DNA of 64,000 bases from Paucibacter sp963740455 (GCA_963740455.1 CAVUEF010000005.1:20229-84228), one strand, 5' to 3'; positions 52,794 to 61,409 are shown, counted from the first letter of the stretch. Notes: generated from the sequence alone by a model not told the origin. Program-made: numbers and translations.

Positions 52794-54209
52794 ACTGTGG
52801 ATTCGTTGATGGAGAAAAGCTTGCCGATAGGTTGGCAATGGCAAACCATGGGAGATATTGCCGAGGTGGTTAGCGGAGGTACACCACGGACATCGGACTC
52901 TTCAAACTTCGAAGATGGTGATATTCCTTGGCTCACGCCGGCTGATCTTTCGGGCTATGCCGCAAAGCATGTGTCACGCGGTTCTCGGCTACTGACCAAG
53001 AAAGGGTTGCAATCCTGTAGTGCACGCTTGTTGCCGGCCGGATCAGTTCTCTTTACTTCCCGCGCTCCGGTTGGCTATGTTGCTATAGCAAGTAATCCAA
53101 TTGCTACCAATCAAGGCTTCAAGAGTTTTGTCTTGCGTGAGGGTGTGCTGCCCGAGTACGTTTACTGGTGGCTGAAGGGGGCCAAGCAGTTAGCAGAAAG
53201 TCTCGCAAGCGGAACAACATTTCTTGAGCTTTCTGGTGCCAATGCCAAGAAGTTGCCTATCCCAATAGCGCCTCTGGAAGAACAGCGTCGCATCGTCGCC
53301 GAAATCGAAAAGCAGTTCTCCCGCCTCGACGAAGCCGTCGCCAACCTCAAGCGCGTCAAAGCCAATCTCAAACGCTACAAAGCCGCCGTCCTCAAAGCCG
53401 CCGTCGAAGGCCGCCTCGTCGAAACCGAAGCCGAACTTGCCCGCCGCGAAGGGCGCAGCTACGAGACCGGCGAGCAACTCCTTCAACGCGTCCTCGATGT
53501 GCGGCGTGTTGAATGGAAAGGCAAAGGGAAATTCAGCACACCCGATGGGCCGACTGTGACGAATCTCGCAGACCTGCCTGAAGGGTGGACATGGGCTTCA
53601 GCGATTCAAGCATGTGAGCAGGTGGTGGACTGTCATAACAAGACCGCGCCCTACACGACAAGCGGAATTCCTCTGGTTAGAACCACAAATATCCGCGATA
53701 GTCGGTTACAGCTCGATGAAGTTCGATACGTCGATCAGCCTACCTACGAGTTTTGGTCGCGACGTTGCCCGCCCGAGCCGGGTGATGTGCTGTTTACCCG
53801 TGAAGCGCCAATGGGTGAGGCCGGCATCATTCCTCCGGGCATGAAGCTGTGCCTTGGGCAGCGGACCATGTTGATGCGGCCATCTCCAGCGATCTCTGCC
53901 GGTTTCCTGCTTTCTGCGCTTTTGTCTCCGGTTGTCAAAGACCTGATTGATCGTGTCGCAGTGGGCAGCGGCGTTAAGCATTTGCGTGTGGGCGATGTCG
54001 AGCGATTGCCCGTGCCGCTTCCTCCAATCATCGAGCAAGACCGGATCGTCGCCGAAGTCGACCGCCGCCTGTCCATCGTCCGCGAAGTCGAAGCCGAGGT
54101 TGATGTCAATCTCAAGCGCGCTCAGGCGCTGCGGCAAGCCACGCTGTCCAAGGCTTTTACTTTGTCGGAAACTCGCGAGACAATCGGACGTCCGGGAGAC
54201 TCATCATGA
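52788..54209 (+). CDS. hsdS: type I restriction-modification specificity subunit
   Basis: A 473-residue HsdS that recognises the bipartite target. Two target-recognition domains (about 10-165 and 245-415) each precede a conserved coiled-coil region: PLEEQRRIVAEIEKQFSRLDEAVANLKRVKANLKRYKAAVLKAAVEGRL near 170-215, and PIIEQDRIVAEVDRRLSIVREVEAEV near 418-443. TRD1 opens with VVSGGTPRTSDSSNFEDGDI and TRD2 with GEAGIIPPG in its core. The base composition of both TRD segments is less GC-rich than the conserved regions, as usual for swapped TRDs. GTG start overlaps the HsdR-tail stop; its stop overlaps the next ATG. Confidence 0.94.
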   Translation: MSTVDSLMEKSLPIGWQWQTMGDIAEVVSGGTPRTSDSSNFEDGDIPWLTPADLSGYAAKHVSRGSRLLTKKGLQSCSARLLPAGSVLFTSRAPVGYVAIASNPIATNQGFKSFVLREGVLPEYVYWWLKGAKQLAESLASGTTFLELSGANAKKLPIPIAPLEEQRRIVAEIEKQFSRLDEAVANLKRVKANLKRYKAAVLKAAVEGRLVETEAELARREGRSYETGEQLLQRVLDVRRVEWKGKGKFSTPDGPTVTNLADLPEGWTWASAIQACEQVVDCHNKTAPYTTSGIPLVRTTNIRDSRLQLDEVRYVDQPTYEFWSRRCPPEPGDVLFTREAPMGEAGIIPPGMKLCLGQRTMLMRPSPAISAGFLLSALLSPVVKDLIDRVAVGSGVKHLRVGDVERLPVPLPPIIEQDRIVAEVDRRLSIVREVEAEVDVNLKRAQALRQATLSKAFTLSETRETIGRPGDSS

Positions 54210-55135
54210 ACAACGATTTGACCACTGAAATGGCATCGCTCCGGTTCGACGGTCCGCGTTTCATCGGCCATGCCTTGGACGTTGAATGCACGCAGGAGTT
54301 GATCGCATACCGCGATCTGGTTCTGGAGTGTGCCAAATCGCTGTGGCGATCCAAGTACCCCAATCGATCAAATCTGCCCAAGGGTTTTGAGAAGGGCTTT
54401 CGTGTTCAATTCAATCGCCTGGAGGATGGGTCTGCGCTCGTGCCCTTGCAGCGTGTCCGTCCGGCCGATGAGCAGGGAGAGCTTGATTTGACCGATGAGT
54501 TTGATGAGGCTGTCAAACTGATCGATCAAGCCATTCGCGCTGCGAATGACGAAGACTTGCTGCCCGTTGGCCTGCCATCGAATGTCATCCCATTGTTTCG
54601 GGATTTCGGCAAGACTTTGCGCGACGAAGAAACATTGTTTACCCGGGGGCGCGGCAGCCTGCAGGAGGCGCCTTACACGGCGAAGGCCCGTAAGCGTTTG
54701 GCTGAGTGGGTGGAGCCGACTTATGAAGACCTGGTCACGGTGGCGGGCGAGGTCCGAATGGCGAATCTTGGCCCCGGGCGTTTTGCGTTGCTGGTCAGCC
54801 GGGCTGGCGGCCAGTCCGTGGTGGAGGGCAAGTTTTCGCCAGCGGATGAAGCGAAGGTCTTGGCCGCATTGATGGAACACCAGACCACTCGTCTGCAAGT
54901 GCAAGGTCTGGGGGAGTTTGGTACATCAGATCGAATGCTGAAGCGATTTTCCAGGGTCGATCAGGTTGATATGGTTGTCGAGTCCGTGTCCTACGACGAT
55001 TCAGCTGTTCCTATCTGGGAACAGCTGAGCGCCATTGGCCGTGAGGCACCTGCTTCCGCATGGGATGTGGTGCCCACGGATCTTTCTGCCCGCATCGATG
55101 AAGTCGTGTATGGCAGCAGAGCTTCGCGAACATGA
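54206..55135 (+). CDS. hypothetical protein, 309 aa, within RM locus
   Basis: I do not recognise a family. It is a soluble protein with no membrane segment. Residues 1-60 (DVECTQELIAYRDLVLECAKSLWRSKYP) look helical. The middle (about 60-150) has PLQRVRPADEQGELDLTDEFDEAVKLIDQAI. The last third is beta-rich (VTVAGEVRMANLGPGRFALLVS, VEGKFSPADEAKVLAAL, VESVSYDD). It overlaps hsdS and the PIN gene by ATGA on both sides, so it is locked into the RM transcript. Pairing with a PIN nuclease suggests an antitoxin or partner role, but it is far larger than usual VapB-type antitoxins. Confidence 0.78.
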   Translation: MNNDLTTEMASLRFDGPRFIGHALDVECTQELIAYRDLVLECAKSLWRSKYPNRSNLPKGFEKGFRVQFNRLEDGSALVPLQRVRPADEQGELDLTDEFDEAVKLIDQAIRAANDEDLLPVGLPSNVIPLFRDFGKTLRDEETLFTRGRGSLQEAPYTAKARKRLAEWVEPTYEDLVTVAGEVRMANLGPGRFALLVSRAGGQSVVEGKFSPADEAKVLAALMEHQTTRLQVQGLGEFGTSDRMLKRFSRVDQVDMVVESVSYDDSAVPIWEQLSAIGREAPASAWDVVPTDLSARIDEVVYGSRASRT

Positions 55136-55539
55136 AGACAGTTTTTGCGGACACCGGATATTGGGTTGCCGTGCTGAATCCAAAGGAGGACTGGCATGCG
55201 CGGGCTATTGATGCTTCGAAGTTGCTTGGCAAGGCCAGAATGATCACAACTGAAATGGTTCTGGATGAATTGCTGGCGGCCTTGTCGAAAGTTCCGGTGC
55301 GCGCATCGGTCATTCTTGGTGTTGACGCGATTCGAAGCAACCCGAATACCGAAGTCGTGCCGCAAACTTCCATTCAATTCAGCGAGGCATTCGATGCGTA
55401 TCGCCGTATGCCGGACAAGGAGTGGAGTCTTACCGATTGCGCATCCTTTGCCCTGATGCGGGAACGTGGCGTCTCGGAGGCATTGGCGCACGACCATCAT
55501 TTTGAGCAAGCAGGGTTTATTGCACTGTTGCGGCAATAG
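55132..55539 (+). CDS. PIN-domain ribonuclease (VapC-like)
   Basis: A 135-residue PIN protein with the four acidic positions: D in VFADTGYWVAVLN (residue 6), E in EMVLDELLAAL (near 42), D in LTDCASFALMRERGV (near 103) and D in EALAHDHHFEQAGF (near 121). PIN toxins cut RNA or tRNA. The start overlaps the preceding 309-residue gene (ATGA). No small antitoxin is adjacent, so its control, if toxic, may rest on that larger partner. It lies between hsdS and hsdM. Confidence 0.88.
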   Translation: MKTVFADTGYWVAVLNPKEDWHARAIDASKLLGKARMITTEMVLDELLAALSKVPVRASVILGVDAIRSNPNTEVVPQTSIQFSEAFDAYRRMPDKEWSLTDCASFALMRERGVSEALAHDHHFEQAGFIALLRQ

Positions 55540-55542
55540 TGC

Positions 55543-56010
55543 ATGCAAGAAATCACCGGCGAGCACCCCAAGGACATCACCGCCTTGTTGCAAGCCCTGG
55601 TGCGTGACGGGCTGCTCATTCAAAAAAACCAGCGTCGCTGGGCCAGTTTTCGGGTGGCGGGGGACTCCCCTCATAGCGAGACGATGGAAGCGGGGTACTC
55701 CCCTCATAAGGAGGGAGACTCCCCTCATAACGCGGGTAGTCCTGCACGGCTCCCGCCAGAATTGCTGGCATTGGCCGAGCCCGCACGCCTTAGATCACGG
55801 CTATCTCCGGCGGCCATGGAAAACCTGATCCTGGGGCTTTGCCGGGGGCGATGGCTCACCGCGAAGGAGCTCGCTGAATTATTGAACCGGGACGCAGACA
55901 ACTTGCAAACCCGAATCCTGACCGGAATGGTGAAGAAGCAGGCACTTGAGCTGCGCTATCCCGAAGTGAGAAACCGGCCCGATCAGGCCTACCGTACTTT
56001 GTCGAGTTAG
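55543..56010 (+). pseudogene. 3' fragment of an AlbA_2/RecG-like ATP-binding regulator
   Basis: The 155 codons match the C-terminal end of putative DNA-binding/ATP-binding proteins. They give a winged-helix segment (EHPKDITALLQALVRDGLLI, NQRRWASFRV), then a spacer with three SPH units (DSPHS, YSPHK, DSPHN), then a second HTH (RLSPAAMENLILGLCRGRWL, LAELLNRDADNLQTRILTGM) and the typical RPDQAYRT end. The AlbA_2 and ATPase domains that should precede it are missing. ATG 55543 just after the PIN gene stop may let the fragment be translated. The SPH units come from a repeated ACTCCCCTCATA at 55667-55730. Confidence 0.65.
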
Positions 56011-56068
56011 CGCGCTTATCGTTCTCAGAAATGCTTCACATGTAGCCGAAATTGCCAAAAGAAAATCA

Positions 56069-57568
56069 ATGAACGCACACACCCTCGTCCAGAAACTCTG
56101 GAACTACTGCAACGTGCTGCGCGACGACGGCATGAGCTATGGCGACTATGTCGAACAGCTCACCTATCTGCTGTTCCTCAAGATGGCCGACGAGCGCGCG
56201 CAGCCGCCGCACAACCAGGCCAGCATCGTGCCCGGCGCGTATTCGTGGCCCTCGCTGCTGGCGAAAGACGGCGATACGTTGTTCGAGCACTACCGCCATG
56301 TGCTGGAGGTGCTGGGCCAGCAGAAGGGCACGCTGGGCCTGATATTCGGCAAGGCGCAAAACAAGTTTCAAGACCCTGCCAAGCTGCGCCGCGTGATCGT
56401 CGATCTGATCGATGCCGAGACCTGGACCATTCTGGGCGCCGACGTGAAGGGCGACGCCTACGAGGGCCTGCTGGAGAAGAACGCGCAAGACACCAAGAGC
56501 GGCGCCGGTCAGTACTTCACGCCGCGTGCGCTGATTGCTGCCATGGTGGATTGCATGGCGCCGCAGCCCGATGAGCGCATTGCCGATCCGGCCTGCGGCA
56601 CGGGTGGCTTTTTGTTCACCGCGCACAACTACATCGTGGCGCACAACAGGAACCTCACGCGCGACCAGCTCAAGCATCTGAAGGAAAAAGCCTTCATCGG
56701 CTACGAGCTGGTGCATGCCACGGCGCGCGTGTGCGCAATGAACCTGCTGCTGCACGGCATTGGCTCCGAGAAATCGGTGCCGGTGGTGGTGGGCGATGCA
56801 TTGGGTTCCGACCCCGGTGAGCGCTTTGATGTGGTGCTGGCCAATCCGCCGTTTGGCAAGAAGAGCAGCACGGTGATCGTGGGCGAAGACGGCCGCACCA
56901 GCACCGAGAAGGACATCATCGAGCGCGATGATTTCTGGGCCACCACCAGCAACAAGCAGCTCAACTTCGTGCAGCACATCAAGACCCTGCTGGCCACCCA
57001 CGGCCGCGCGGCCGTGGTGCTGCCCGACAACGTGTTGTTCGAGGGCGGCGCGGGCGAAACCATCCGCAAGAAATTGCTGCACGAGTGCGATGTGCACACG
57101 CTGCTGCGCTTGCCCACCGGCCTGTTCTACGCGCAAGGCGTGAAGGCCAATGTACTGTTCTTCGAGAAGAAACCGGCCAGCGAATCGCCCTGGACGAAGA
57201 AGCTGTGGATTTACGACCTGCGCACCAACAAGCACTTCACGCTCAAGACCAACCCGCTCAGGCGTGAAGACCTGGACGAATTTGTCAGCCTGTACAAGGT
57301 GGGTAATAGGCATCAACGTGCGCCGACTTGGAGTACCGAGAATCCCGATGGCCGCTGGCGCGTGTACAGCTATGACGAGCTGGTAGCGCGCGACAAGGCC
57401 AGCCTGGATATTTTCTGGCTCAAAGACGACGCACTGGCCGACAGCGACAAGCTGCCGCCGCCTGATGTCATTGCGCAAGAAATCGTCGAAGACCTGCAGG
57501 CCGCGCTGGAGCAGTTCAAGCTGATTGCCGCTGATCTCGGCGCTGATGTCGTCGAGCAAGACGCGTAG
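56069..57568 (+). CDS. hsdM: type I restriction-modification DNA methyltransferase subunit
   Basis: A 499-residue N6-adenine methyltransferase (M subunit). It has the N-terminal HsdM helical domain (LWNYCNVLRDDGMSYGDYVEQLTYLLFLKM), the linker GQYFTPRALIAAMVD, SAM motif I ADPACGTGGFLF near residue 173 and catalytic motif IV LANPPFGKKSS near 260. The C-terminal LYKVGNRHQRAPTW and coiled coil contact HsdS. It is last in the locus (R - S - M), separated from hsdS by 1.86 kb of inserted genes, and has 58 bases of its own upstream spacer. Confidence 0.95.
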   Translation: MNAHTLVQKLWNYCNVLRDDGMSYGDYVEQLTYLLFLKMADERAQPPHNQASIVPGAYSWPSLLAKDGDTLFEHYRHVLEVLGQQKGTLGLIFGKAQNKFQDPAKLRRVIVDLIDAETWTILGADVKGDAYEGLLEKNAQDTKSGAGQYFTPRALIAAMVDCMAPQPDERIADPACGTGGFLFTAHNYIVAHNRNLTRDQLKHLKEKAFIGYELVHATARVCAMNLLLHGIGSEKSVPVVVGDALGSDPGERFDVVLANPPFGKKSSTVIVGEDGRTSTEKDIIERDDFWATTSNKQLNFVQHIKTLLATHGRAAVVLPDNVLFEGGAGETIRKKLLHECDVHTLLRLPTGLFYAQGVKANVLFFEKKPASESPWTKKLWIYDLRTNKHFTLKTNPLRREDLDEFVSLYKVGNRHQRAPTWSTENPDGRWRVYSYDELVARDKASLDIFWLKDDALADSDKLPPPDVIAQEIVEDLQAALEQFKLIAADLGADVVEQDA

Positions 57569-57625
57569 CGTGCGGCCCGTCGTTGACAGGCAGGTCCACC
57601 CAATCGAAAAACGGCTTCGTTCCCC

Positions 57626-58531
57626 ATGTCCAATGTTCTAGCCGCACTCTGGCCGCTGTTCGCGCTGATCGTGGCGGGCTACTACGCGCACAAGCTCGGC
57701 TTGCTGAGCGAAGGCTTCTGGTCGGGCGCAGAAAAGCTCAATTACTTCGTGCTGTTTCCGGCGTTGCTGGTCAACAGCCTGGCCACCGCGCCGCTGCACA
57801 ACCCGGCTTTGCCGCGCCTCATGGTTGCGGTGTTGCTGACCCTGGGGCTGTGTGTTGCAGGTCTCTTGGTCATGCGGCGTGTGCGGCGTTGGCCGGCATC
57901 GCGCTTCGGTGTCTTCCTGCAAGGCACAGTGCGCTTCAACACCTATCTCGGGCTGGCCATCGTGAGCAGCCTGTATGGCAAGGAGGGCCTGGTGCTTTCG
58001 GCCGTCATGCTGGCGCTGATCGTCCCGGTCGTGAATGTGCTGTCGGTGCTGGCGCTGACCTCTGATCGCCACCCCAGCGCCAGCACCATCGTGCTGCCGC
58101 TCATCAAGAACCCCTTGATCCTGGCTTGCGTGATCGGCGTGCTGCTCAATCTGGCCGGCATCGAGCTGCGCGGCGGCGCCGACCGTCTCGTCGCCTTGCT
58201 GGCCGCGACCAGCCTGCCGCTGGGCCTGCTGTGCGTCGGCGCGGCATTGAAAATCGGCGAGCTGCATGGCGAGCTGCCGGCGCTGATTTCCAACAGCCTG
58301 ATTCGCCTCTTCGTCATGCCCACGCTGGCCTGGACCTGCGGCCATTTTCTGAAGCTGCCAGCGATAGAAAGCGCGCTGCTCGTGCTGTTCTTCGCGCTGC
58401 CAACGGCACCGACCGCCTACGTGCTCACAAGGCAGCTCGGCGGCAACAGCCACCTGATGGCCGGCATCATCACGCTGCAGACCTTGCTTTGCGCGGTGAG
58501 CTTGATGGTGGTGTTGACGCTTGCGGGCTAA
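57626..58531 (+). CDS. AEC family transporter
   Basis: A 301-residue permease of the auxin-efflux-carrier family with about ten helices in two five-helix halves. Features are LWPLFALIVAGYYAHKLGLL at the start, KLNYFVLFPALLVNSLA, VRFNTYLGLAIVSSLYGKEGL (the N-x-Y discontinuous helix) and FALPTAPTAYVLTRQLGGNSHLMAG near the C-terminus. Bacterial members move dicarboxylates or amino-acid-like anions; this one's substrate is unknown. It starts 57 bases after hsdM and may simply be flanking chromosome. Confidence 0.9.
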   Translation: MSNVLAALWPLFALIVAGYYAHKLGLLSEGFWSGAEKLNYFVLFPALLVNSLATAPLHNPALPRLMVAVLLTLGLCVAGLLVMRRVRRWPASRFGVFLQGTVRFNTYLGLAIVSSLYGKEGLVLSAVMLALIVPVVNVLSVLALTSDRHPSASTIVLPLIKNPLILACVIGVLLNLAGIELRGGADRLVALLAATSLPLGLLCVGAALKIGELHGELPALISNSLIRLFVMPTLAWTCGHFLKLPAIESALLVLFFALPTAPTAYVLTRQLGGNSHLMAGIITLQTLLCAVSLMVVLTLAG

Positions 58532-58630
58532 GTGACGGGGGAGGGCGCCCATCCCGTCAAGGGTAAAACCGGGCAGCGCACATGCTCGAATACAGCGCAA
58601 AATGCGCTCAAAACGGGAGGCAAAAAAACA

Positions 58631-58714
58631 ATGCCAAATCACACAATGAAATTCATCGAACCTGCGCACCGTGCTGCGTGTGCAGGGGTTATTGCACAGT
58701 CTCGTTACCCATGA
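58631..58714 (+). CDS. 27-codon leader ORF coupled to the DUF4145 gene
   Basis: MPNHTMKFIEPAHRAACAGV... (27 residues) starts 10 bases after GGGAGG and stops in ATGA with the DUF4145 start at 58711. The downstream gene has no ribosome-binding site of its own, so translation of this small ORF may deliver ribosomes to it. It has no recognisable domain. An inverted repeat GCGCA-AAA-TGCGC lies just upstream. Confidence 0.4.
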   Translation: MPNHTMKFIEPAHRAACAGVIAQSRYP

Positions 58715-59355
58715 CAACAACTCGCGCGCACTGTAATGAATGTGGAGGTGATAGGAATCACGCCATCCTTCACGCCGAAAAGACATCGTGGGTTTCCGAT
58801 GACGAACACGCCGTTTCTGGTGGTGACAAATACGAAACACTCAAATGTCTTGGTTGTGACGCGATCAAACTTCGCCACACTTCATGGTGTTCGGAAGATG
58901 ATGGCTCGACTGTTTATTACTTTCCGCCGTCCGTCTTTCGGAAGCGCCCGGAATGGATGAGCACTCTGTGGCTTGAGCTTCCTACGGAGGAGGAGTTTGT
59001 TGATGGTCTGTTGGAGGAAATCTACAGCGCACTACAGAACAATCAACGACGGCTCGCCGCAATGGGCATTCGTGCCTTGCTCGAACAGATCATGATTGCC
59101 AAAGTTGGTGACCATCGCTCTTTCGCAAAAAACCTTCAAGAGTTCGAGGCGGCCGGGTATGTTTCGTCGAAGCAAAAGGAGCGCTTGGAAACAATTCTCG
59201 AGGCTGGTCACGCAACTATTCATAGATCGTTTCTTCCGTCCAAGGTCGATCTTGTAGCACTCGTAGATATTGCTGAGAGCGTTATTGAAACAACGTATCT
59301 GCACGACTCTCAGGTCAAGGAGTTGCGCAAGCGTATTCCACCGAGGGGGGAATGA
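58711..59355 (+). CDS. DUF4145 domain protein
   Basis: A 214-residue protein. The N-terminus has two zinc-type Cys pairs, CNECGG near residue 8 and CLGC near 45. The C-terminal DUF4145 helical domain (about 95-195) includes EEIYSALQNNQRRLAAMGIRALLEQIMI, FAKNLQEFEAAGYVSSKQKERLETILEAGHATIHR and a closing VALVDIAESVIE. DUF4145 occurs alone and fused to restriction-type nucleases and is often found near defence genes; no activity is known. ATG 58711 overlaps the stop of a small leader ORF. Confidence 0.82.
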   Translation: MTTTRAHCNECGGDRNHAILHAEKTSWVSDDEHAVSGGDKYETLKCLGCDAIKLRHTSWCSEDDGSTVYYFPPSVFRKRPEWMSTLWLELPTEEEFVDGLLEEIYSALQNNQRRLAAMGIRALLEQIMIAKVGDHRSFAKNLQEFEAAGYVSSKQKERLETILEAGHATIHRSFLPSKVDLVALVDIAESVIETTYLHDSQVKELRKRIPPRGE

Positions 59356-59409
59356 GGTCATGGCAAACCTCTGATTCCACCGGGCCTGCGCGAAAAGCCG
59401 CGCAGGCCG

Positions 59410-60096
59410 ATGAATTCAAACTTTAGATTTGCCAATACGATGCCCGCGGTCACGTTCGTCGACACCAACATCTTGAAGTTCGCGGCATCTGAGCTGTTCA
59501 GATTTCGCCCTAGACAAGAGCAAATCCAATGGGGGCCAAAAACACTGAATCTCGTCGTACATGACCAAGTGATCGTTAACCCGAACGATAGGATTCCGAA
59601 TCCAACATTGAAGGCCGAGATCGATCTCCTGCCCATGGTGGCTGTACTCGGCAAGACTGGTGTAGTGGATTTCGTTCAAACCGTCGAGGCCTTATACGAA
59701 GCCTGGGGAATACCAAACATGGACAGCGAGTCTGGGCCGTTTTATGGAGCACAAATTCGTCTGCTAAAGGACATCCCGTTTCGGTATGGTCGTGTCATGG
59801 GTGGCCTGGGCATCGACGGAGAAGTGGAGCAACTCCGCTTCATCAAAGGCATCCGTAACCCACGCTTTGAGGCGCTTCAACGAGCAAGCGGAGCATTCCA
59901 GGGCCGGGATAATCCGCCAAACTCCAACCAACTGATTGATGCATTTCACCTCTGGTGCGCCGAGGTGGCAGGTTGTTCGTACTTCCTGACCCTGGACTTC
60001 AAGCTACAGAGGTCGTTACTCAACAGCAAGCTCGAGCTGCCTGTGAAAGTGCTTCGCCCTTCGGAATTGCTGCTGGCAGTCGAAGGTAGGCCGTAA
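59410..60096 (+). CDS. PIN-like domain protein
   Basis: A 228-residue protein with PIN-like acidic motifs. Near the start is TFVDTNILKFAA (Asp near residue 18); near the end are LIDAFHLWCAEVAGC and YFLTLDFKLQRSL (Asp near 180 and 200), as in PIN nucleases. The central region is longer than in VapC toxins. The gene is less GC-rich than the core genes. It follows the DUF4145 gene by 54 bases; the two may form a pair. ATG 59440 (MPAVTFVD) is an alternative start. Confidence 0.68.
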   Translation: MNSNFRFANTMPAVTFVDTNILKFAASELFRFRPRQEQIQWGPKTLNLVVHDQVIVNPNDRIPNPTLKAEIDLLPMVAVLGKTGVVDFVQTVEALYEAWGIPNMDSESGPFYGAQIRLLKDIPFRYGRVMGGLGIDGEVEQLRFIKGIRNPRFEALQRASGAFQGRDNPPNSNQLIDAFHLWCAEVAGCSYFLTLDFKLQRSLLNSKLELPVKVLRPSELLLAVEGRP

Positions 60097-60180
60097 GCCG
60101 TGCCAGGCGAATCTAACCGCTCGCTCGTTCGGCTCCTTCTTCGGCGGGCCGCACAGTTCCAACGCCAAGCCGTACAACAC

Positions 60181-60690
60181 ATGCACGCCACCATCCGTTT
60201 CGTTGCCAAGTCAGACGCCCCCCGTTTCATTGAAGCGGTTCGCGCGAGCCGATCGCTCCACCGACCTTGGGTCAAGCCACCGGCCGACGCCGATGCCTTC
60301 TCTGCGTATCTGCAGAAGATGAACCAGATCACCGACTTCGGCTTCATCATCGAAGCGGCGAGCGCTGGAGAACTTGTCGGCGTCGTCAATCTGACCAACG
60401 TGGTTCGCGGTCCCTTGCAGAGCGGCTACCTTGGCTATTATGCTTTTGCGGGAATGACCGGAAAAGGTCTGATGAAGGACGGATTGAAGCAAGTGGTTCG
60501 GCACGCTTTCAGGCAATTGGGACTTCACCGCGTCGAAGCAAACATCCAGCCAAGCAACACGGCCTCGATGGCCTTGGTGCGGGCCTGTGGCTTCAGCAAG
60601 GAAGGCGACTCGCCCAAGTACCTGAAGATTGGTGGGCGCTGGCGCGATCATGAACGCTGGGCCTTGGTCAAGGGCACGAATGCGGCCTAA
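60181..60690 (+). CDS. GNAT family N-acetyltransferase (RimJ/RimL-like)
   Basis: A 169-residue acetyltransferase. GNAT features are IRFVAKSDAPRFIEAVRAS with HRPWVKPP near the start, FGFIIEAASAGELVGVVNLTN, the acetyl-CoA loop region YYAFAGMTGKGLMKDGLKQV and the C-terminal HRVEANIQPSNTASMALVRACGF, typical of ribosomal-protein-type acetyltransferases. The substrate is unknown. The start at 60181 fits the domain; the frame is open further upstream. Confidence 0.88.
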   Translation: MHATIRFVAKSDAPRFIEAVRASRSLHRPWVKPPADADAFSAYLQKMNQITDFGFIIEAASAGELVGVVNLTNVVRGPLQSGYLGYYAFAGMTGKGLMKDGLKQVVRHAFRQLGLHRVEANIQPSNTASMALVRACGFSKEGDSPKYLKIGGRWRDHERWALVKGTNAA

Positions 60691-60731
60691 TATGCCGCTC
60701 CGCGCTGGTTACCTAGAACCCTAAAACGTCT

Positions 60732-61346
60732 ATGCGCTATCAGGGAAAAATAACAAACTGGAAAGATGACAAGGGCTTCGGATTCATCAGCCCAAATGGT
60801 GGTGGGAGCCAGGTCTTCGTTCACATCAAGTCGTTTGCGAACCGACAGAGAAGGCCCGTCGGAAATGAAATCGTGACCTACGATCTCAAGGTCGACGCCA
60901 ACGGTCGAGCGCAAGCTCAGAGGGTCGCATTCGTCGGCGAGCGCGCACCATCGAACATTCCACCTGAGCGAAGCAATACCTCGCTCATAGTGGCCGCTGG
61001 CTTTCTCGTCTTTGTGGCGGCGTCTGTCTTCGTCGGCAAGTTGCCGCTTGCCGTCTTATGGCTCTATCTCCTTGGCAGTGTCGTCGCATTTCTTGCCTAT
61101 GCATTTGATAAGTCCGCCGCAAGAAGGGATAAATGGCGCACTCAAGAAAGCACCTTGCATCTCTTCGCCGTGGTCGGCGGCTGGCCCGGTGCGTTAGCGG
61201 CTCAAAAGCTGCTGCGTCACAAATCCAAGAAGCAGTCTTTTCAAATTGTGTTCTGGGTTACCGTCGTTCTCAATTGCAGCGCCCTCGCGTGGTTATGGTC
61301 GGCTCCAGGTGCCGGGGCGCTCCGTTCCTTTCTTGGTGCGGCGTGA
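60732..61346 (+). CDS. cold-shock domain fused to DUF1294 membrane domain
   Basis: A 204-residue protein: cold-shock/RNA-binding domain at 1-70 (GKITNWKDDKGFGFISPNGGG, then VFVHIKSF), a polar linker, and a DUF1294 membrane domain with helices near 80-125 and 170-190 (WLYLLGSVVAFLAYAFDKSAARRDKWRTQESTLH; GWPGALAAQKLLRHKSKKQSF). This fusion is known in proteobacteria. It would place nucleic-acid binding at the membrane; the role is unknown. Confidence 0.9.
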   Translation: MRYQGKITNWKDDKGFGFISPNGGGSQVFVHIKSFANRQRRPVGNEIVTYDLKVDANGRAQAQRVAFVGERAPSNIPPERSNTSLIVAAGFLVFVAASVFVGKLPLAVLWLYLLGSVVAFLAYAFDKSAARRDKWRTQESTLHLFAVVGGWPGALAAQKLLRHKSKKQSFQIVFWVTVVLNCSALAWLWSAPGAGALRSFLGAA

Positions 61347-61409
61347 AGGTGCCGGACCGACGCGCAGCGGGCTTTGCCGGACTCCAGCCTGCCGGTTGTC
61401 TCAAACGCC

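Noticed and set aside
55660..55735. Three ACTCCCCTCATA units considered as a CRISPR-like or regulatory repeat
   Set aside because: Units are short, unevenly spaced and in frame, encoding SPH motifs seen in this protein family; no spacers.
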